Below are positions 24,401 through 35,536 of a stretch of DNA of 64,000 nucleotides, piece by piece. Where the stretch lies: contig NC_089856.1 in NCBI RefSeq assembly GCF_036373705.1, positions 743,501 to 807,500 of the forward strand, given 5' to 3'. This stretch comes from Amia ocellicauda (taxonomy: Eukaryota > Chordata > Actinopteri > Amiiformes > Amiidae). Below the pieces are notes generated by a model. That model did no database searches, had not been told where the DNA came from, and saw nothing but the letters and a program-made list of their open reading frames with translations. The stretch's first letter is position 1. Each line of letters begins with the position of its first letter. The position numbers and the translations under genes were made by a program.

Positions 24401-25016
24401 GGCTTTCTTCTGGAAGATCATGATTTTAGTTTTGTCCATGTTGACCTCCAGGGCCCAGGCTCTGCCGCAGTGCTGTGTTGTCGGGGTCGCGGTGCTTTTA
24501 GTTTGAAAGTTCTCTACGTTTCTTGCGCATTGTTGCAGTCGTTGTCAAACCATTTTTCTGTCATGTTTTGTTTCTCTCTCTCTCTCTCTCTTCCTCTCCA
24601 GTTTGCCAGCCTGGGCAGGAGTCTGAACACACTGGACCCTGACAAAGGTACTGACCCCTGACCCCACACTTATTGCTACAGTAACGCCAGCGACGCACCT
24701 GTGTTCAGGAGGGGCGTCCTGATCCAGTCCAGGGCTTTGTGGATTAAAGAGCAGAGGAAATCCCACAATGCACTGCAGCTCAGAGACAGGCGAGAAGTTT
24801 AGAGAGGATCTGTGGTTACGCTACAGCCTTCATCTCCCTCTCTCTCTCCCTCTCTCAGAGGAGGACGAGGAGGAGGAGGAGGAGAGCGACGAAGACTGCC
24901 CTCAGGAGCTGTCTCTGGCCACGGACGGGGGGCTGAGCGACTCGCTGGAGCCGCCGGCCAAGCTGGCACGCACCGACGCCCGGGCACTGTTCACCACAGC
25001 AGCCTCGGACAACTGA
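5803..25016 (+). CDS. RFX1: RFX1, regulatory factor X1 transcription factor (18 coding exons)
   Basis: RFX1 binds X-box DNA as a dimer in the nucleus and both activates and represses. Coding exons: 5803-6166, 10046-10155, 10268-10357, 10771-10869, 15644-15738, 15998-16424, 16520-16701, 20399-20518, 20679-20794, 20915-21033, 21295-21404, 21551-21702, 21857-21954, 22251-22400, 22521-22729, 22823-22976, 24602-24647, 24859-25016. They sum to 2,799 nt in one frame, 932 aa, against about 979 in human. Residues 1-395 are the Pro/Gln- and Gly-rich activation region. The winged-helix DNA-binding domain spans about 396-471, with the signature [17 protein letters not shown] split by intron 8. The B/C and dimerisation regions follow, then an acidic tail from about 881. 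The start [12 protein letters not shown] matches the family. The amino-terminal exons (10046-10869) are the least certain. DCAF15 is tail to tail with it. Confidence 0.95.
6200..7488 (+). mobile_element. Tc1-like transposon, near full length, transposase broken
   Basis: Terminal inverted repeats CAGTTGGGTCCATAAATA and (reversed) CAGTTAGGTCCATAAATA are flanked by TA at 6198-6199 and 7489-7490. The 1.29-kb body carries a transposase on the + strand broken by frameshifts and stops. Recognisable pieces are a helix-turn-helix start near 6276, a [17 protein letters not shown]-like block near 6700 (first catalytic Asp), and 6832-7075 with [14 protein letters not shown] and the PDLNPIEH box. Part of the mid-region (about 6810-6840) is replaced by a short tgta-type repeat. 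It sits in RFX1 intron 2, 33 bp past the donor of the first coding exon. Confidence 0.9.
7600..7635 (+). other. Candidate 36-nt in-frame cassette exon of RFX1
   Basis: A 36-base segment is bounded by an acceptor (tttatttcag at 7590-7599) and a donor (CAG|gtaaca at 7636). The flanking coding exons join in phase 1 (G|AG). Inserting the segment keeps that phase and adds twelve residues reading [12 protein letters not shown] before the conserved EG. Human RFX1 as I remember it lacks this insert. No transcript evidence is available, so it is offered only as a possible alternative exon and is left out of the RFX1 model. Confidence 0.35.
7640..10045 (+). repeat. RFX1 intron 2, repeat-rich
   Basis: This long stretch has a GA-rich block at 7660-7790, a CA/CAGA microsatellite at 8138-8312, and a tandem repeat at about 8519-9080 built on cagcacagtgtatcacag-like units of 15-20 bp. 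CT-rich tracts follow, interspersed with several copies of a gtgcagtgt...tactgtagtgctcagtc phrase between 9650 and 9960. It ends with a long (CT)n polypyrimidine run directly before the acceptor at 10044-10045. No exon is recognised apart from the 36-nt candidate. Confidence 0.65.
10984..14860 (+). repeat. 3.9-kb minisatellite in RFX1 intron 5
   Basis: About 165 head-to-tail copies of a 23-25 bp unit of the form gtgactctgtacagtgagat plus gtata. Common variants replace gactctg by tattt, tctg or ctttg-like cores, and gag by ggg. A block of about 0.96 kb starting near 11285 recurs 943 bp downstream with no difference I could see. A smaller 164-bp block recurs at 14148 and 14312. Open frames in it (for example 11345-11569 and its copy 12288-12512) are by-products of the repeat. 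The unit is contiguous without spacers, so it is not a CRISPR array. Confidence 0.95.
14861..15643 (+). other. RFX1 intron 5, distal part
   Basis: After the minisatellite come 400 bp of GC-rich sequence with an open frame (14905-15282, discussed in the findings), then GA- and GT-rich tracts. From about 15450 there is a 17-bp-like repeat, tgtgtgtattaaccctg, running into a (GT)n block up to the acceptor at 15642-15643. Confidence 0.5.
16702..20398 (+). other. RFX1 intron 8, expanded by inserted sequence
   Basis: This 3.7-kb intron splits the DNA-binding domain. From about 16835 to 20220 the base composition turns AT-rich, unlike the GC-rich neighbourhood, which suggests inserted DNA. The only piece I can bound is a solo LTR at 19655-20173. 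The sequence at about 17940-18700 also looks LTR-like on the - strand (an ATTAAA-type signal near 18003, then a TGTAGAAC edge at 17947), but no matching duplication was found. No exon or transposase frame is visible. A ctgtaactgtgctgtacctgtg repeat lies just before the acceptor. Confidence 0.5.
19655..20173 (-). mobile_element. Solo LTR of an endogenous retrovirus-like element
   Basis: A 519-bp segment begins TGAAGAG and ends ATCTTCA, forming inverted ends with the TG...CA rule of LTRs. The 5-bp sequence ATGAT lies directly before it (19650-19654) and after it (20174-20178), a clean target-site duplication. Read on the - strand it contains AATAAA (19702-19707 on the + strand) about 45 bp from the end, as expected for a U3-R-U5 arrangement. 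There is no internal coding region, so this looks like the product of LTR-LTR recombination. It lies in RFX1 intron 8. Confidence 0.7.
21998..22226 (+). repeat. 48-bp tandem repeat in RFX1 intron
   Basis: Between the exons ending at 21954 and starting at 22251 there are nearly five copies of a 48-bp unit (ctgtccactatatacattgt ... ccactgtataca). Each unit is itself made of 11-13 bp variants of ccactatataca. Copies differ by only one or two bases. It keeps an open frame on both strands by chance because 48 is a multiple of 3. Confidence 0.85.
23156..24475 (-). mobile_element. 5'-truncated LINE: reverse transcriptase C-terminal end
   Basis: This insertion lies in the RFX1 intron between 22976 and 24602, in reverse orientation. 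On the - strand it reads [17 protein letters not shown] at about 24475-24400, then [14 protein letters not shown] and [12 protein letters not shown]. These are typical of the region after the reverse transcriptase domain of vertebrate LINEs. A frame break follows, then a piece with cysteine spacing and VETE-like residues before the stop. The 3' end is a repeat of tttgaa (ttcaaattcaaattcaaa on the + strand at 23159-23178). The clade was not determined. It is 5'-truncated and disrupted, so not active. Confidence 0.75.
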
Positions 25017-25803
25017 GACAACACACACACCGGCCCGACGCACCCACACTGACACACCCACACCCTCGACACAGTGACCACCTCACACTGACGCACACAC
25101 TGACACACACACACTGGCCACTGATTGGCCACACTGAACTGAACTGCCCTGTCAATCACAAAGCCACGGATAACAGACCACCAATCACAGCCTGCAGCAG
25201 GACGGCCTCGACTCCAGCGCCCGCCCGCCCATCACAGGCCGTCCAATCACAGATGAGCTGGACCGGGCTGTCAGTCGCTGGCCCAGCCCCGTTCTTGTTC
25301 CTTTTCCTCTCTCCCTCCGTCTCTCTCTCTCTCCCCCCCTCTGTTGTTCAGTTGTTGTTTTTGTTGCTGTAATGAGATTTAAAGTTTGTTTTGCGTCGCC
25401 TGCCTTCGTCTCGTCACGCGTGTGTGCGTGGGAGTTGTGAGAGGTGTATGTGTGTGAGTAGGGTGTAACTGCCCCCCCACCCCCATTGTGCCCCCCATCT
25501 CTTCTGGTGTTGTGTGTCTGTCAGTATTGAGTTTTTCTGCCAAAATGTTAATATATCAGATGAGCTGTGTTCACCAGACCCCGCCTCACCGCACAGCTCA
25601 CACACTCACACTGCCCCAGAGACGCACACAAGACCCCGTCCCAGTCAGAGGCTGAACCCTCAGCCGTCGCGTCTCTAGTTCTGGTCCCTGGCGGCGCCGG
25701 GTCAGGCCCGTCCTGTGAACACAGCTCAGACAGCGTGCCTGGGGGGGCAGTCTAGCGTGGGAGGCAATTTTGTTTTAATTTTTAAAGAAGTTCTATAAAT
25801 AAA
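25017..25803 (+). other. RFX1 3' untranslated region
   Basis: After the TGA at 25014-25016 comes unique sequence with CA-rich stretches. It ends in AATAAA at 25798-25803, in a TA-rich context following a T-rich run. This is the best candidate polyadenylation signal. Confidence 0.6.
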
Positions 25804-25987
25804 TTAAAGAGTTTTTAAAGGTGGTCTGTCCAGGGCGTCAGATGTGGCTTTACTTTCTGCTTCTGCTGGTTGGGACGACACCATAACACCCGTCACAGCC
25901 TCCTCCCTTTCACACGGTCTCTATCACAGCCCCCACCCTCTCACTCTCTGTCTCTGCCTCCTCCCTCTCACTGCCTGTGTCACAGCC

Positions 25988-26100
25988 TCTCAATTCAATT
26001 CAATCGAGCTTTATTGACCCGAGACTTTGGTAGGGAAGCAGGTTTAACGGCCAAATATAAAAATATCGTTCAATGTCTGTAGAGAAGAAAAATAATAGAA
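25988..26100 (-). mobile_element. LINE/SINE 3' tail fragment
   Basis: On the - strand the sequence runs TCAATAAAGCTCGATTGAA and then repeats ttgaa. This is the pattern of the 3' tail seen on the LINE in the RFX1 intron. Only about 110 bp remain, between the convergent ends of RFX1 and DCAF15. Confidence 0.45.
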
Positions 26101-26291
26101 AAAAGCGATTCAGTCAATGAGTGTGGAGCTACAGACCAGCGCCGTGTCCAGTCCAGAGCGACCCTCGCTGTCCGGTCTCCAGTGTCCTCCCTGTCCGCTG
26201 TGCTGTCCAGTCCGGACCAGCGCAGTCCACACACACACACACATACACTGACATAGAGACACACGGAGGCAGATGTGAACTTCATTTTGTT

Positions 26292-26297
26292 TTTAAT
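26292..26297 (-). terminator. Probable DCAF15 polyadenylation signal
   Basis: On the - strand ATTAAA lies about 150 bp past the DCAF15 stop codon, with a T-rich run next to it. It is the nearest signal-like hexamer I noticed. RFX1 ends about 490 bp away on the other strand. Confidence 0.4.
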
Positions 26298-26445
26298 AAA
26301 AATGAACAACAACACAAATAAAACAAGACTAGAGAAGCGTGCAGCAGCTCGACGCCCCCCCGGTCCTCAGCACAGGAACGAGAGCCGGTCAGCGGAGAGG
26401 AGCCGACGGACGAGCAGCCGGGGGTCCGGGGGTCCGTCTGTCCAC

Positions 26446-29400
26446 TCACAGCACGATCCAGGTGTAGCGGTCACTGTCGGCCAGCACCTTGAGAGACGAG
26501 CCTGAAATACAGAGCAGCCTGTCAACACCGCACCACAACTACACAACACAGTACAACAACAGGACAACTACAACAACACAACAACAGCACAGCACTACAA
26601 CAACAGCACAGCACTACAACAACACAACAACAGCACAGCACTACAACAACACAGCACCACAACAACAGGACCACTACAACAACACAACAGCACAGCACTA
26701 CAACAATAACAACAACACAGCACTACAACAACACAACAGCACAGCACTACAACAACAACACAGCACTACAACAACACAGCACCACAACAACAACACAGCA
26801 CAACAACAGGACCACTACAACAACACAACAACAGCACAGCACTACAACAACACAGCACAACAACAGGACCACTACAACAACACAACAACAGCACCACAAC
26901 AACACAACAACAACACAGCACAGCACAATACCACAGAACCACAGCACTAAGCACGTCGGGAACACAGCGTTACAACACATCAGTAGAGTGTTCAGTGTGT
27001 TTGTGTGTTCAGTACCTGTGTGCAGTGTGTTCACAGGGCTCCCACTCATTGTTACCAATGAAATTCCAAAGCTCTTCCTTGACTTTTTACCAAATTTCCA
27101 TGACTAGACACGTGCATTGAAACGAGGCAGCCACTGGGATGTCACGGGCTTTTTGACACTAAAGCCTTCGTAGCAGCGCCATGTTGCATGTAGCAGCCTG
27201 GCAGTGTCTTCATGCGTGTGCCCATGTGCCCGACAGATGCTGGCGGTTAAAGAAGTATTTATACTTAATACAACTGACCAGTTTTTAGTGACCCCTGCCC
27301 CTGGTCTCAGGAGAGGGATCCGGCGCTCATGAGGCGTGTTGTTGTGGCGCGGCCCACAGCGCGTCACATCAGAAGTGAAGCCCGACACACTACTGTGTCC
27401 CAGACTGAAGTGCGTACACGAGCAGGACAGACAGACGCACTGCTGTGGGCGCGGCCGTCTGTTTCAGGATTCGTTTAGATTTAAGATGTACGTGAACAAG
27501 GAGCTGACTAACACAATGAACAGGCCAGGAGAATCGCAGGCCAGTTTTAAATGTCCTGTAAAATGACTTTTCCAAAACTTTATAGATATTTAATGAAATT
27601 TCAAAACATTTCCAGTTTTGGAAAACGAAATTTAAATTCCATAACTTTTCCAGGATTTCCACGACCAGTGGGAACCCTGTGTGCAGTAACTTTGCGCAGT
27701 GTGTTTAGTGTGCAGTACCTTTGTGCAGCGCCTCGTTGGTCATGCGGTTGATGTATCGGGAGCTGCTCTCGGGCACCAACCACTTCATCACTGTGTTCAC
27801 ACACGACTTCCTGTACGAGCTCCACACACTGCCGCTGAGACAGAGACGCACGGGTTACACACGGGTTACACACACACATACACATGCACACACGCACAGC
27901 CGCTGAGACACAGAGACACACGGGTTACACACGGGTTACACACATACACGCTGCTGCCGAGACACAGACACGAGGCCAGTTAACATACACAGACACACTG
28001 ACCTGGTCTGACCCTTGACTTCTATGAGGTCACCAACGCCCACTGTGTGACACGCCCCACTGCTGAGGTCCCAACACACCTGCAGGCTGGAGTGATAGGA
28101 GTGAGGCCTGAGAGAGAGAGGGGAGAAAGGGGGGGAGGAGAGTCAGTCTTTTGGAAACAAACCCATGTATAACCAATGGTGATGAACCCGTGCTGCGTGT
28201 GCAGGGCGTGTGCAGGGCGTGTGCGAGGCGTGTCAGGACCTGCAGTGCTCCTCCTCGGGGCTGGGGAAGGCCAGCAGCAGCAGCCCGATGTTTATCACCA
28301 CCGTGTGCAGCTCTGGACACACCTGAGAGGACAGAGGGACAGAGAGGGACAGGCTGTCAGTTGGATAGAGAGGCGGTGTGTCGGTCAGTGCATCAGCCGG
28401 TCAAGTGTGTAGCTCAGGCTGACCTCCAGGATGACGATGTCGTAGTCGCTGAAGGAGCAGAACTGGTCGCTCCAGGCGGCGTCTCTGCGGATCACCTCGT
28501 TGATGACGTACTCGAAGTCCAGGGTCAGCTGCTCCACACACACACACTGACCCTGGGGGGGCAGGACCGTTACACACTGAGACTGCAGAGACGGACAAAG
28601 ACACTCTCACACACACACACACAGGCGGACTGTCAGTCAGACACACACGCACACAGGCAGACAGTGTACCTGGCTGGACTGTGGCCCCTTCAGCAGGCGC
28701 AGATTACGGCCCTGCAGGTCAGTCACAGTGAACGGCAACAAACCCTTGTCATCCTCATAGTCTGAGAGAGAGAGAGAGAGCGCATAGGTCAGCCGCAGCG
28801 TCAGACGGCCCTCCAGACTGTAGCGCTCAGCCCCCCAGCCCCCATGCCTGCGCTCACCTGTGTCCTGCTCCGGCGCCCCCGGGGGCTGAAGGCAATACTG
28901 CAGCCGGGTGTAGTTCACACTACCGGGCTCGGATGGGGGCGGGAGGGAGGAGGAGGAGGAGGCTGGAGAAGAGGCCGAGGGGGAGGAAGGGGAGGAGGCG
29001 GACGCCAGCGGCCCCGCAGTGTTGCGCTGATGCGCCTGACCCGAGACCCCCCGCCCCTCCAGCCCCGAGGAGGACGAGGAAGCAGGACTCTTGCTCTTGC
29101 TCTTGCTCTCACGCTCACTCTCCTCCTCCTCCTCGTCCTCCTGCATCCGCTGCTCCCTCTCTCCTGCCTGTGCTCTCCTGAACAGGTCTGCTGCGAACTC
29201 CCGGGCCCGTACGGCAGCCTGTGATTGGTCAGGGGAGGGCGGCGGGGGGCGGGTCTTGGCGGGGTCCTGGCTTTGCGATTGGCTGGGGGGCGAGGGGCAG
29301 GGTGAGACGGGCGCGGCGGTGGGCAGCCCTACTCCGGGGTCCTTCTTCCGGTACAGGATCTGCGTGGACTCGCCCTGGGCCCCTGCTGGAGCGAGAGAGA

Positions 29401-30504
29401 GAGAGAGAGAGAGATAGAGGGAGAATCAGTGTAGCAGCAGTGCAGTTGAAAGTAGGTTTGGGTGATATAAAAAATTACACATCGCCAATGATGGACATGC
29501 AAACATCACAATATCAGATGATATTGGCTCGTGGGGGTGCAAGTTGCGCAGGTACGTACTTGGGGGGGGGGGTATTGGAGGGGCGGCGGCTGGGGAATGT
29601 GAGTGTTATGAGTGCAAGCCTACATTACGTGTTTTATATTTATTTTTGCGTTGCGAGAAAATCGCCTTTTTTTTCCTTCAATATAAAGCTGGGCTCGAAG
29701 GTTGAAGAGACAAATGAGGAGACTTTCTTAGCGACAATCAGGCTGGTTTAATATCGCGCAGGAGTCCTACACATCGCTGTCAGATCATCTCTCAGACACG
29801 TTGCAACACACTTTAATGCTGTACTGCACAAACAGAAAGACATTAAGACAGAAGTGCTAATTCGTTCTGGCACCACTATCCGACATCTTACTCCCAGCTC
29901 CTCTCGCTATCCACTCACCGGTCTGCACAGAAACGGGGCGGGCGAGGTAAACCAGCGTCACAGACATCTAATAGAAGAGCACAAACAAATATATGCACAT
30001 CGCACTTGTATATGGGTTCATTACAAGCTGCGATAGAAACCCTTCGCCCCATCGTGCTCGTTTGGTGTCCATTAATAACTCAGTGATCAAGGATCCTATC
30101 CAGTCTGTTTTTGAATGTTCCCAAATTGTCTCTTCAGCCACATCAGTGGGGAGTTTGTTCAGATTGTGACGCCTCTCTGTGTGAAGAAGTGTCTCCTGTT
30201 GATATACGATAACGTCGGCTATGACAACCCTAACTGAAAGCACTGCAACACAAGCGCAGTGTAACAGCGTCACACAGGAGTCAGGGTGGCACTAGCACGG
30301 CGGCAGTGTAGGAACAGTGTAGTAACAGTGTAGTAGCCCTTACCGGGGCAGACGGACACAGCGCAGGCCACCAGGGAGTAGCTGGTGTTGAGCAGCACCA
30401 CCTGGTCCTGCTTTAGCTGGAAGGCCGGCTGGAAGGTGGGGAATGGGTAGACAACCTGGTACCTGGAGTTCAGCAGATACCCATGGGCCAGACACTGGTC
30501 ACTG

Positions 30505-30547
<43 letters not shown>

Positions 30548-33500
30548 GCCGTGACGTAACAGTGGTCTGCGGTTTCGGGTTAATTGATCACAAGCTTTTC
30601 ATCACCAGTGACAATTCATCCTCGACAAACAATTGTGATCAACAAGTTTTCTGTTAGAAATCACTCCTTATAGTCCCCAATTAAGGCCACAATATATCAT
30701 AAACTTCCAAAAACAAAGGGCGCTATAATAATCTCTTATATTTTGTAAGTCGCCCTGGACTGCTAAGAAATAAATAATAAATAAACAGATACAGTTCATA
30801 TTCAATTCAGTAGCTACAGAAATAAAACATTTACTGTCTGTTGATTTAGCTCAAATATTTCTTAATGTCCTACAACGATTCCAAAACAGCCTTAGATTAA
30901 ATCCTACAGAGACGCACAACAGTTTAGTCTGTTTCACCTCTAATCTCACCCCTTTGTATCCATATCTCCGGCTACATGCCTGCAAGCAGACTTCCTGCAG
31001 AAAACTACCATAACCAGAATGCATCCGTCAGCGTGTTTACATGCTGTTCACTTCAGTCCTTCAGCACACAATCTGACCATTTAGCCAGTGAAGGCTCAGA
31101 CTCTCGCGTGGCACCCCATGTAAACCCGCCAGCAGAGTGGTGCATTGTGGGCAGGTCGTCTCCTGCAGGAAGTCTCTCTGTATACACGGCCAGTGTGGAG
31201 GCCACAGTTGCTGCTCGAGTCGACCTGCTTTTGAGATAATTTCTTATGAAAACCATAAGACAATTATTTGTTTTCATTCTCCCGACTCGAGCTGCCAGTG
31301 AAATTACAGGCTTCATCAAGACTCTCACGATTTGTCCAGCACTTTCAAGCCCTGGAGATCAGTTTAGCATTGTCCACACTATTTCCAGACTAGCGTACGA
31401 ACCGTGTGTGCGAGTGTGGTGTGTGTGTGTGTGTGTGTGTGGGGTACCTGTCTGGGCAGGGCCGGGGGTGCCGCTGCACTGGGCGCAGGGCTGGGGGGGG
31501 GGCATGCTGGCGATGGTGATGTAAATGTCTCTGTTGTTCTCGTCGCTCATCATCAGATTCATCAGCAGAGAGCTGGAGCTGCGGGTACTGACACACACAC
31601 ACTGTGATACAACTACACAACCACACTGTGACACAACTACACACACACTGATAGACACACAGTGACAACTACAGACAGTTACACTACACACACACAGTTA
31701 CACAACTACACAACCACACACAGTGACACCACTACAGTGACACAACTACACACACTTACACACTATTACACACACACAGTTAAAAAACAGTTACAGACAC
31801 AATCACACACACTCTCTCACACAATTAAACAACCCCCCCACCCCCACCCCCACCCCCAAAGCTCACTTGAAGCCGAAGACAACGATCTTGGAGCGGTCGC
31901 TGGGCCACTCACACACGGTCAGGAACAGGTCGCTGTAGATCTCCTCGCCAGCAAACAGGCGCACCTCCCGCACCTGAGAGAGAGAGAGAGTGTGAGTGTG
32001 AGTGTGAGTGTGAGTGTGAGTGTGAGTGTGAGAGTGATAGGGAGAGTGTATTACCTGGCGCAGGCGGCTGTGCAGGTTGAACTCCCACCAGTACAGGCGG
32101 TAGGTGTAGAAGGAGAAGTCGTCGTCGCCACAGTCGCTGGTGTAGGAGAGCACGTAGCGGCCACACTTCGTAAAGCCCAGGAAGATGTGCCTGCAGGTGG
32201 GACACACCGTCACACACCACCACAGCAACACAAACACACCACAGCACACACCACCACACCACCACACCACACACCGTCACACACACACTACAACAACACA
32301 AACACACACACCACAGCACACACCACACCACCACAGCACACACACACCGTCACACACACACTACAACAACACAAACACACACATACGCACACAGACACCA
32401 CCACAGCACACACAACACACACACACACACCACCACAGCAAACACCACAACAACACAAACACACACACCGTCACACAATACAACAGGAATTCACACAGAG
32501 ATGCAGAGACCATGTTAAAAGCTACACACTAACTGTCATATAAAACCACAGGCAGACAGACAGGCAGACAGGCAGGGCCCTCACCCGGCCCGGAGGAACT
32601 CCTCGCTCACGATGCTCTTCAGAGACACACAGACGCGTGGCGGCAGCTTCCTGAACACACGCTGACTGAGCTGCCCAGACACCTGAGACAGAGAGAGAAC
32701 GGCAGGGCAGTATTAGCCTGGGAAACAGAATAGACACTGATATACACTCACCTAAAGGATTATTAGGAACACCATACTAATACTGTGTTTGACCCCCTTT
32801 CGCCTTCAGAACTGCCTTAATTCTACGTGGCATTGATTCAACAAGGTGCTGAAAGCATTCTTTAGAAATGTTGGCCCATATTGATAGGATAGCATCTTGC
32901 AGTTGATGGAGATTTGTGGGATGCACATCCAGGGCACGAAGCTCCCGTTCCACCACATCCCAAAGATGCTCTATTGGGTTGAGATCTGGTGACTGAGGGG
33001 GCATGTTTAGTACAGCGAACTCATTGTCATGTTCAAGAAACCAATTTGAAATGATTCGACCTTTGTGACATGGTGCATTATCCTGCTGGAAGTAGCCATC
33101 AGAGGATGGGTACATGGTGGTCATAAAGGGATGGACATGGTCAGAAACAATGCTCAGGTAGGCCGTGGCATTTGAACGATGCCCAATTGGCACTAAGGGG
33201 CCTAAAGTGTGCCAAGAAAACATCCCCCACACCATTACACCACCACCACCAGCCTGCACAGTGGTAACAAGGCATGATGGATCCATGTTCTCATTCTGTT
33301 TACGCCAAATTCTGACTCTACCATCTGAATGTCTCAACAGAAATCGAGACTCATCAGACCAGGCAACATTTTTCCAGTCTTCAACTGTCCAATTTTGGTG
33401 AGCTTGTGCAAATTGTAGCCTCTTTTTCCTATTTGTAGTGGAGATGAGTGGTACCCGGTGGGGTCTTCTGCTGTTGTAGCCCATCCGCCTCAAGGTTGTA

Positions 33501-35456
33501 CGTGTTGGGGCTTCACAAATGCTTTGCTGCATACCTCGGTTGTAACGAGTGGTTATTTCAGTCAAAGTTGCTCTTCTATCAGCTTGAATCAGTCGGCCCA
33601 TTCTCCTCTGACCTCTAGCATCAACAAGGCATTTTCGCCCCCAGGACTGCCGCATACTGGATGTTTTTCCCTTTTCACACCATTCTTTGTAAACCCTAGA
33701 AATGGTTGTGCGTGAAAATCCCAGTAACTGAGCAGACCGGCCCGTCTGGCACCAACAACCATGCCACGCTCAAAACTGCTTAAATCACCTTTCTTTCCCA
33801 TTCAGACATTCAGTTTGGAGTTCAGGAGATTGTCTTGACCAGGACCACACCCCTAAATGCATTGAAGCAACTGCCATGTGATTGGTTGGTTAGATAATTG
33901 CATTAATGAGAAATTGAACAGGTGTTCCTAATAATCCTTTAGGTGAGTGTACAGGTCTGATGAGAGGCTGCCTCCTTGTGGCCGGACGGCAAACTACAGC
34001 CTGGAGAGCTGGTAAGGAGGCAAGACGCACTGGGGTCGATTCTGTCTGTTATTGTGTAATCACTCCACTGATAATAATGACTAGTGATGAGCAGGAATCA
34101 CAGCACCACCCCAGGGCACCTCTGTCCAAGGGGATGGGACCTTTCACCAGACAAAAGGGATTTGACCAGACACTGAAACATCACGGTTACTACAGCACAC
34201 AGGGGTTTATGTGAAGCAATACGGTTGGAGATGTAGGTGTGATGCCATAGTGTAGTACAGAACATTATCACAGTCTGCAGTATATTACTGAATGATGCAG
34301 TATCATGTATTACTGTAGTAAAGTGCAGTAAATTACAGCGGACAGATGCTCAAGGGCACCAGACCAGGCAGGTCAATAATGAGAGCACTGCACGCCTGCG
34401 GTGCGTCTGTCCCCTGACCGCTGTGGTCCTGTCTGTGCTGTGCCACAAACTTGGCCTTTATCTGGTCTGCCCGTGTTTGTGTATTCCAGCGGTTATGATG
34501 TCAAACGGCTCGGCCTCAGTGTCCCCCCTGTGTGGTCAGTGCAGCAGGGATGTTGGATTTCTTCATTGCAGAAAATATGGATAAAGGCTTCAATGACTGT
34601 CCTGAACGGATCTTCATTTCATTATTATTACTATCACATTATTTTTCCATCCAGTGGCCCATCAATACAGCTGGGTTTGTACTGGAGCATTCTGGGTACA
34701 GTAGCAGAGACCCCACTGGGACTGAATCCACGACCCCCAGCTCAGGAGCCCCGAGTCCCTGAGATGTCCGCCCCTCATCTGAGAGCAGCGACAGACTCTT
34801 TCAGCACCGAGGACACCGTTTTAAACATAACCGTCAGCCTGTCAACCCACCCAGAGCCCATCTAACAGCCGCGGCCATCAGCTATATCTGACTTTTAATA
34901 CAGAGTTTGCAAGAAGAAACGTAAGAGTGATGCATCTGTCCATAACAGGAGTGATATATACGTGTATGTGAGTCTGTCTGTCAGTGTGTCTGTGTCTGTG
35001 TATATGTATGCGAGTCTGTCTGTCAGTGTGTGTGTGTGAGTCTGTCTGTCAGTGTGTGCGTGTATGTATGCAAGTCTGTCAGTGTGTGTGTTTATGTGTG
35101 TGTGTGTCTGTGAGTCTGTCTGTCAGTGTGTGTGTGTGTCTGTGAGTCTGTCTGTCAGTGTGTGTGTTTATGTATGTGAGTCTGTCAGTGTGTGTGTGTA
35201 TGTGAGTCTGTCTGTCTGTCTGTCAGTGTGTGTGTGTCTGTGTGTATGTGAGTTTGCTGTCTGTCTGTCTGTCAGTGTGTGTATGGGTATGTGAGTCTGT
35301 CTGTCTGTCTGTCTGTCAGTGTGCGTGTGTATGTATGTATGCGAGTCTGTCAGTGTGTGTGTATGTGTATGTGAGTCTGTCAGTGTGTGTGTATGTGTAT
35401 GTGAGTCTGTCTGTCTGTCTGTCAGTGTGTGTGTGTCTGTGTGTATGTGAGTTTGC

Positions 35457-35536
<80 letters not shown>

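Noticed and set aside
26489-26950. 153-codon open frame rich in Thr, Gln and Asn
   Set aside because: It is the translation of the CAA/CAG repeat in the last DCAF15 intron, opposite to the gene.
31215-31291. Inverted pair CTCGAGTCG/CGACTCGAG as a regulatory palindrome
   Set aside because: The arms are only nine bases and lie in repeat-like intron DNA; no known site fits.
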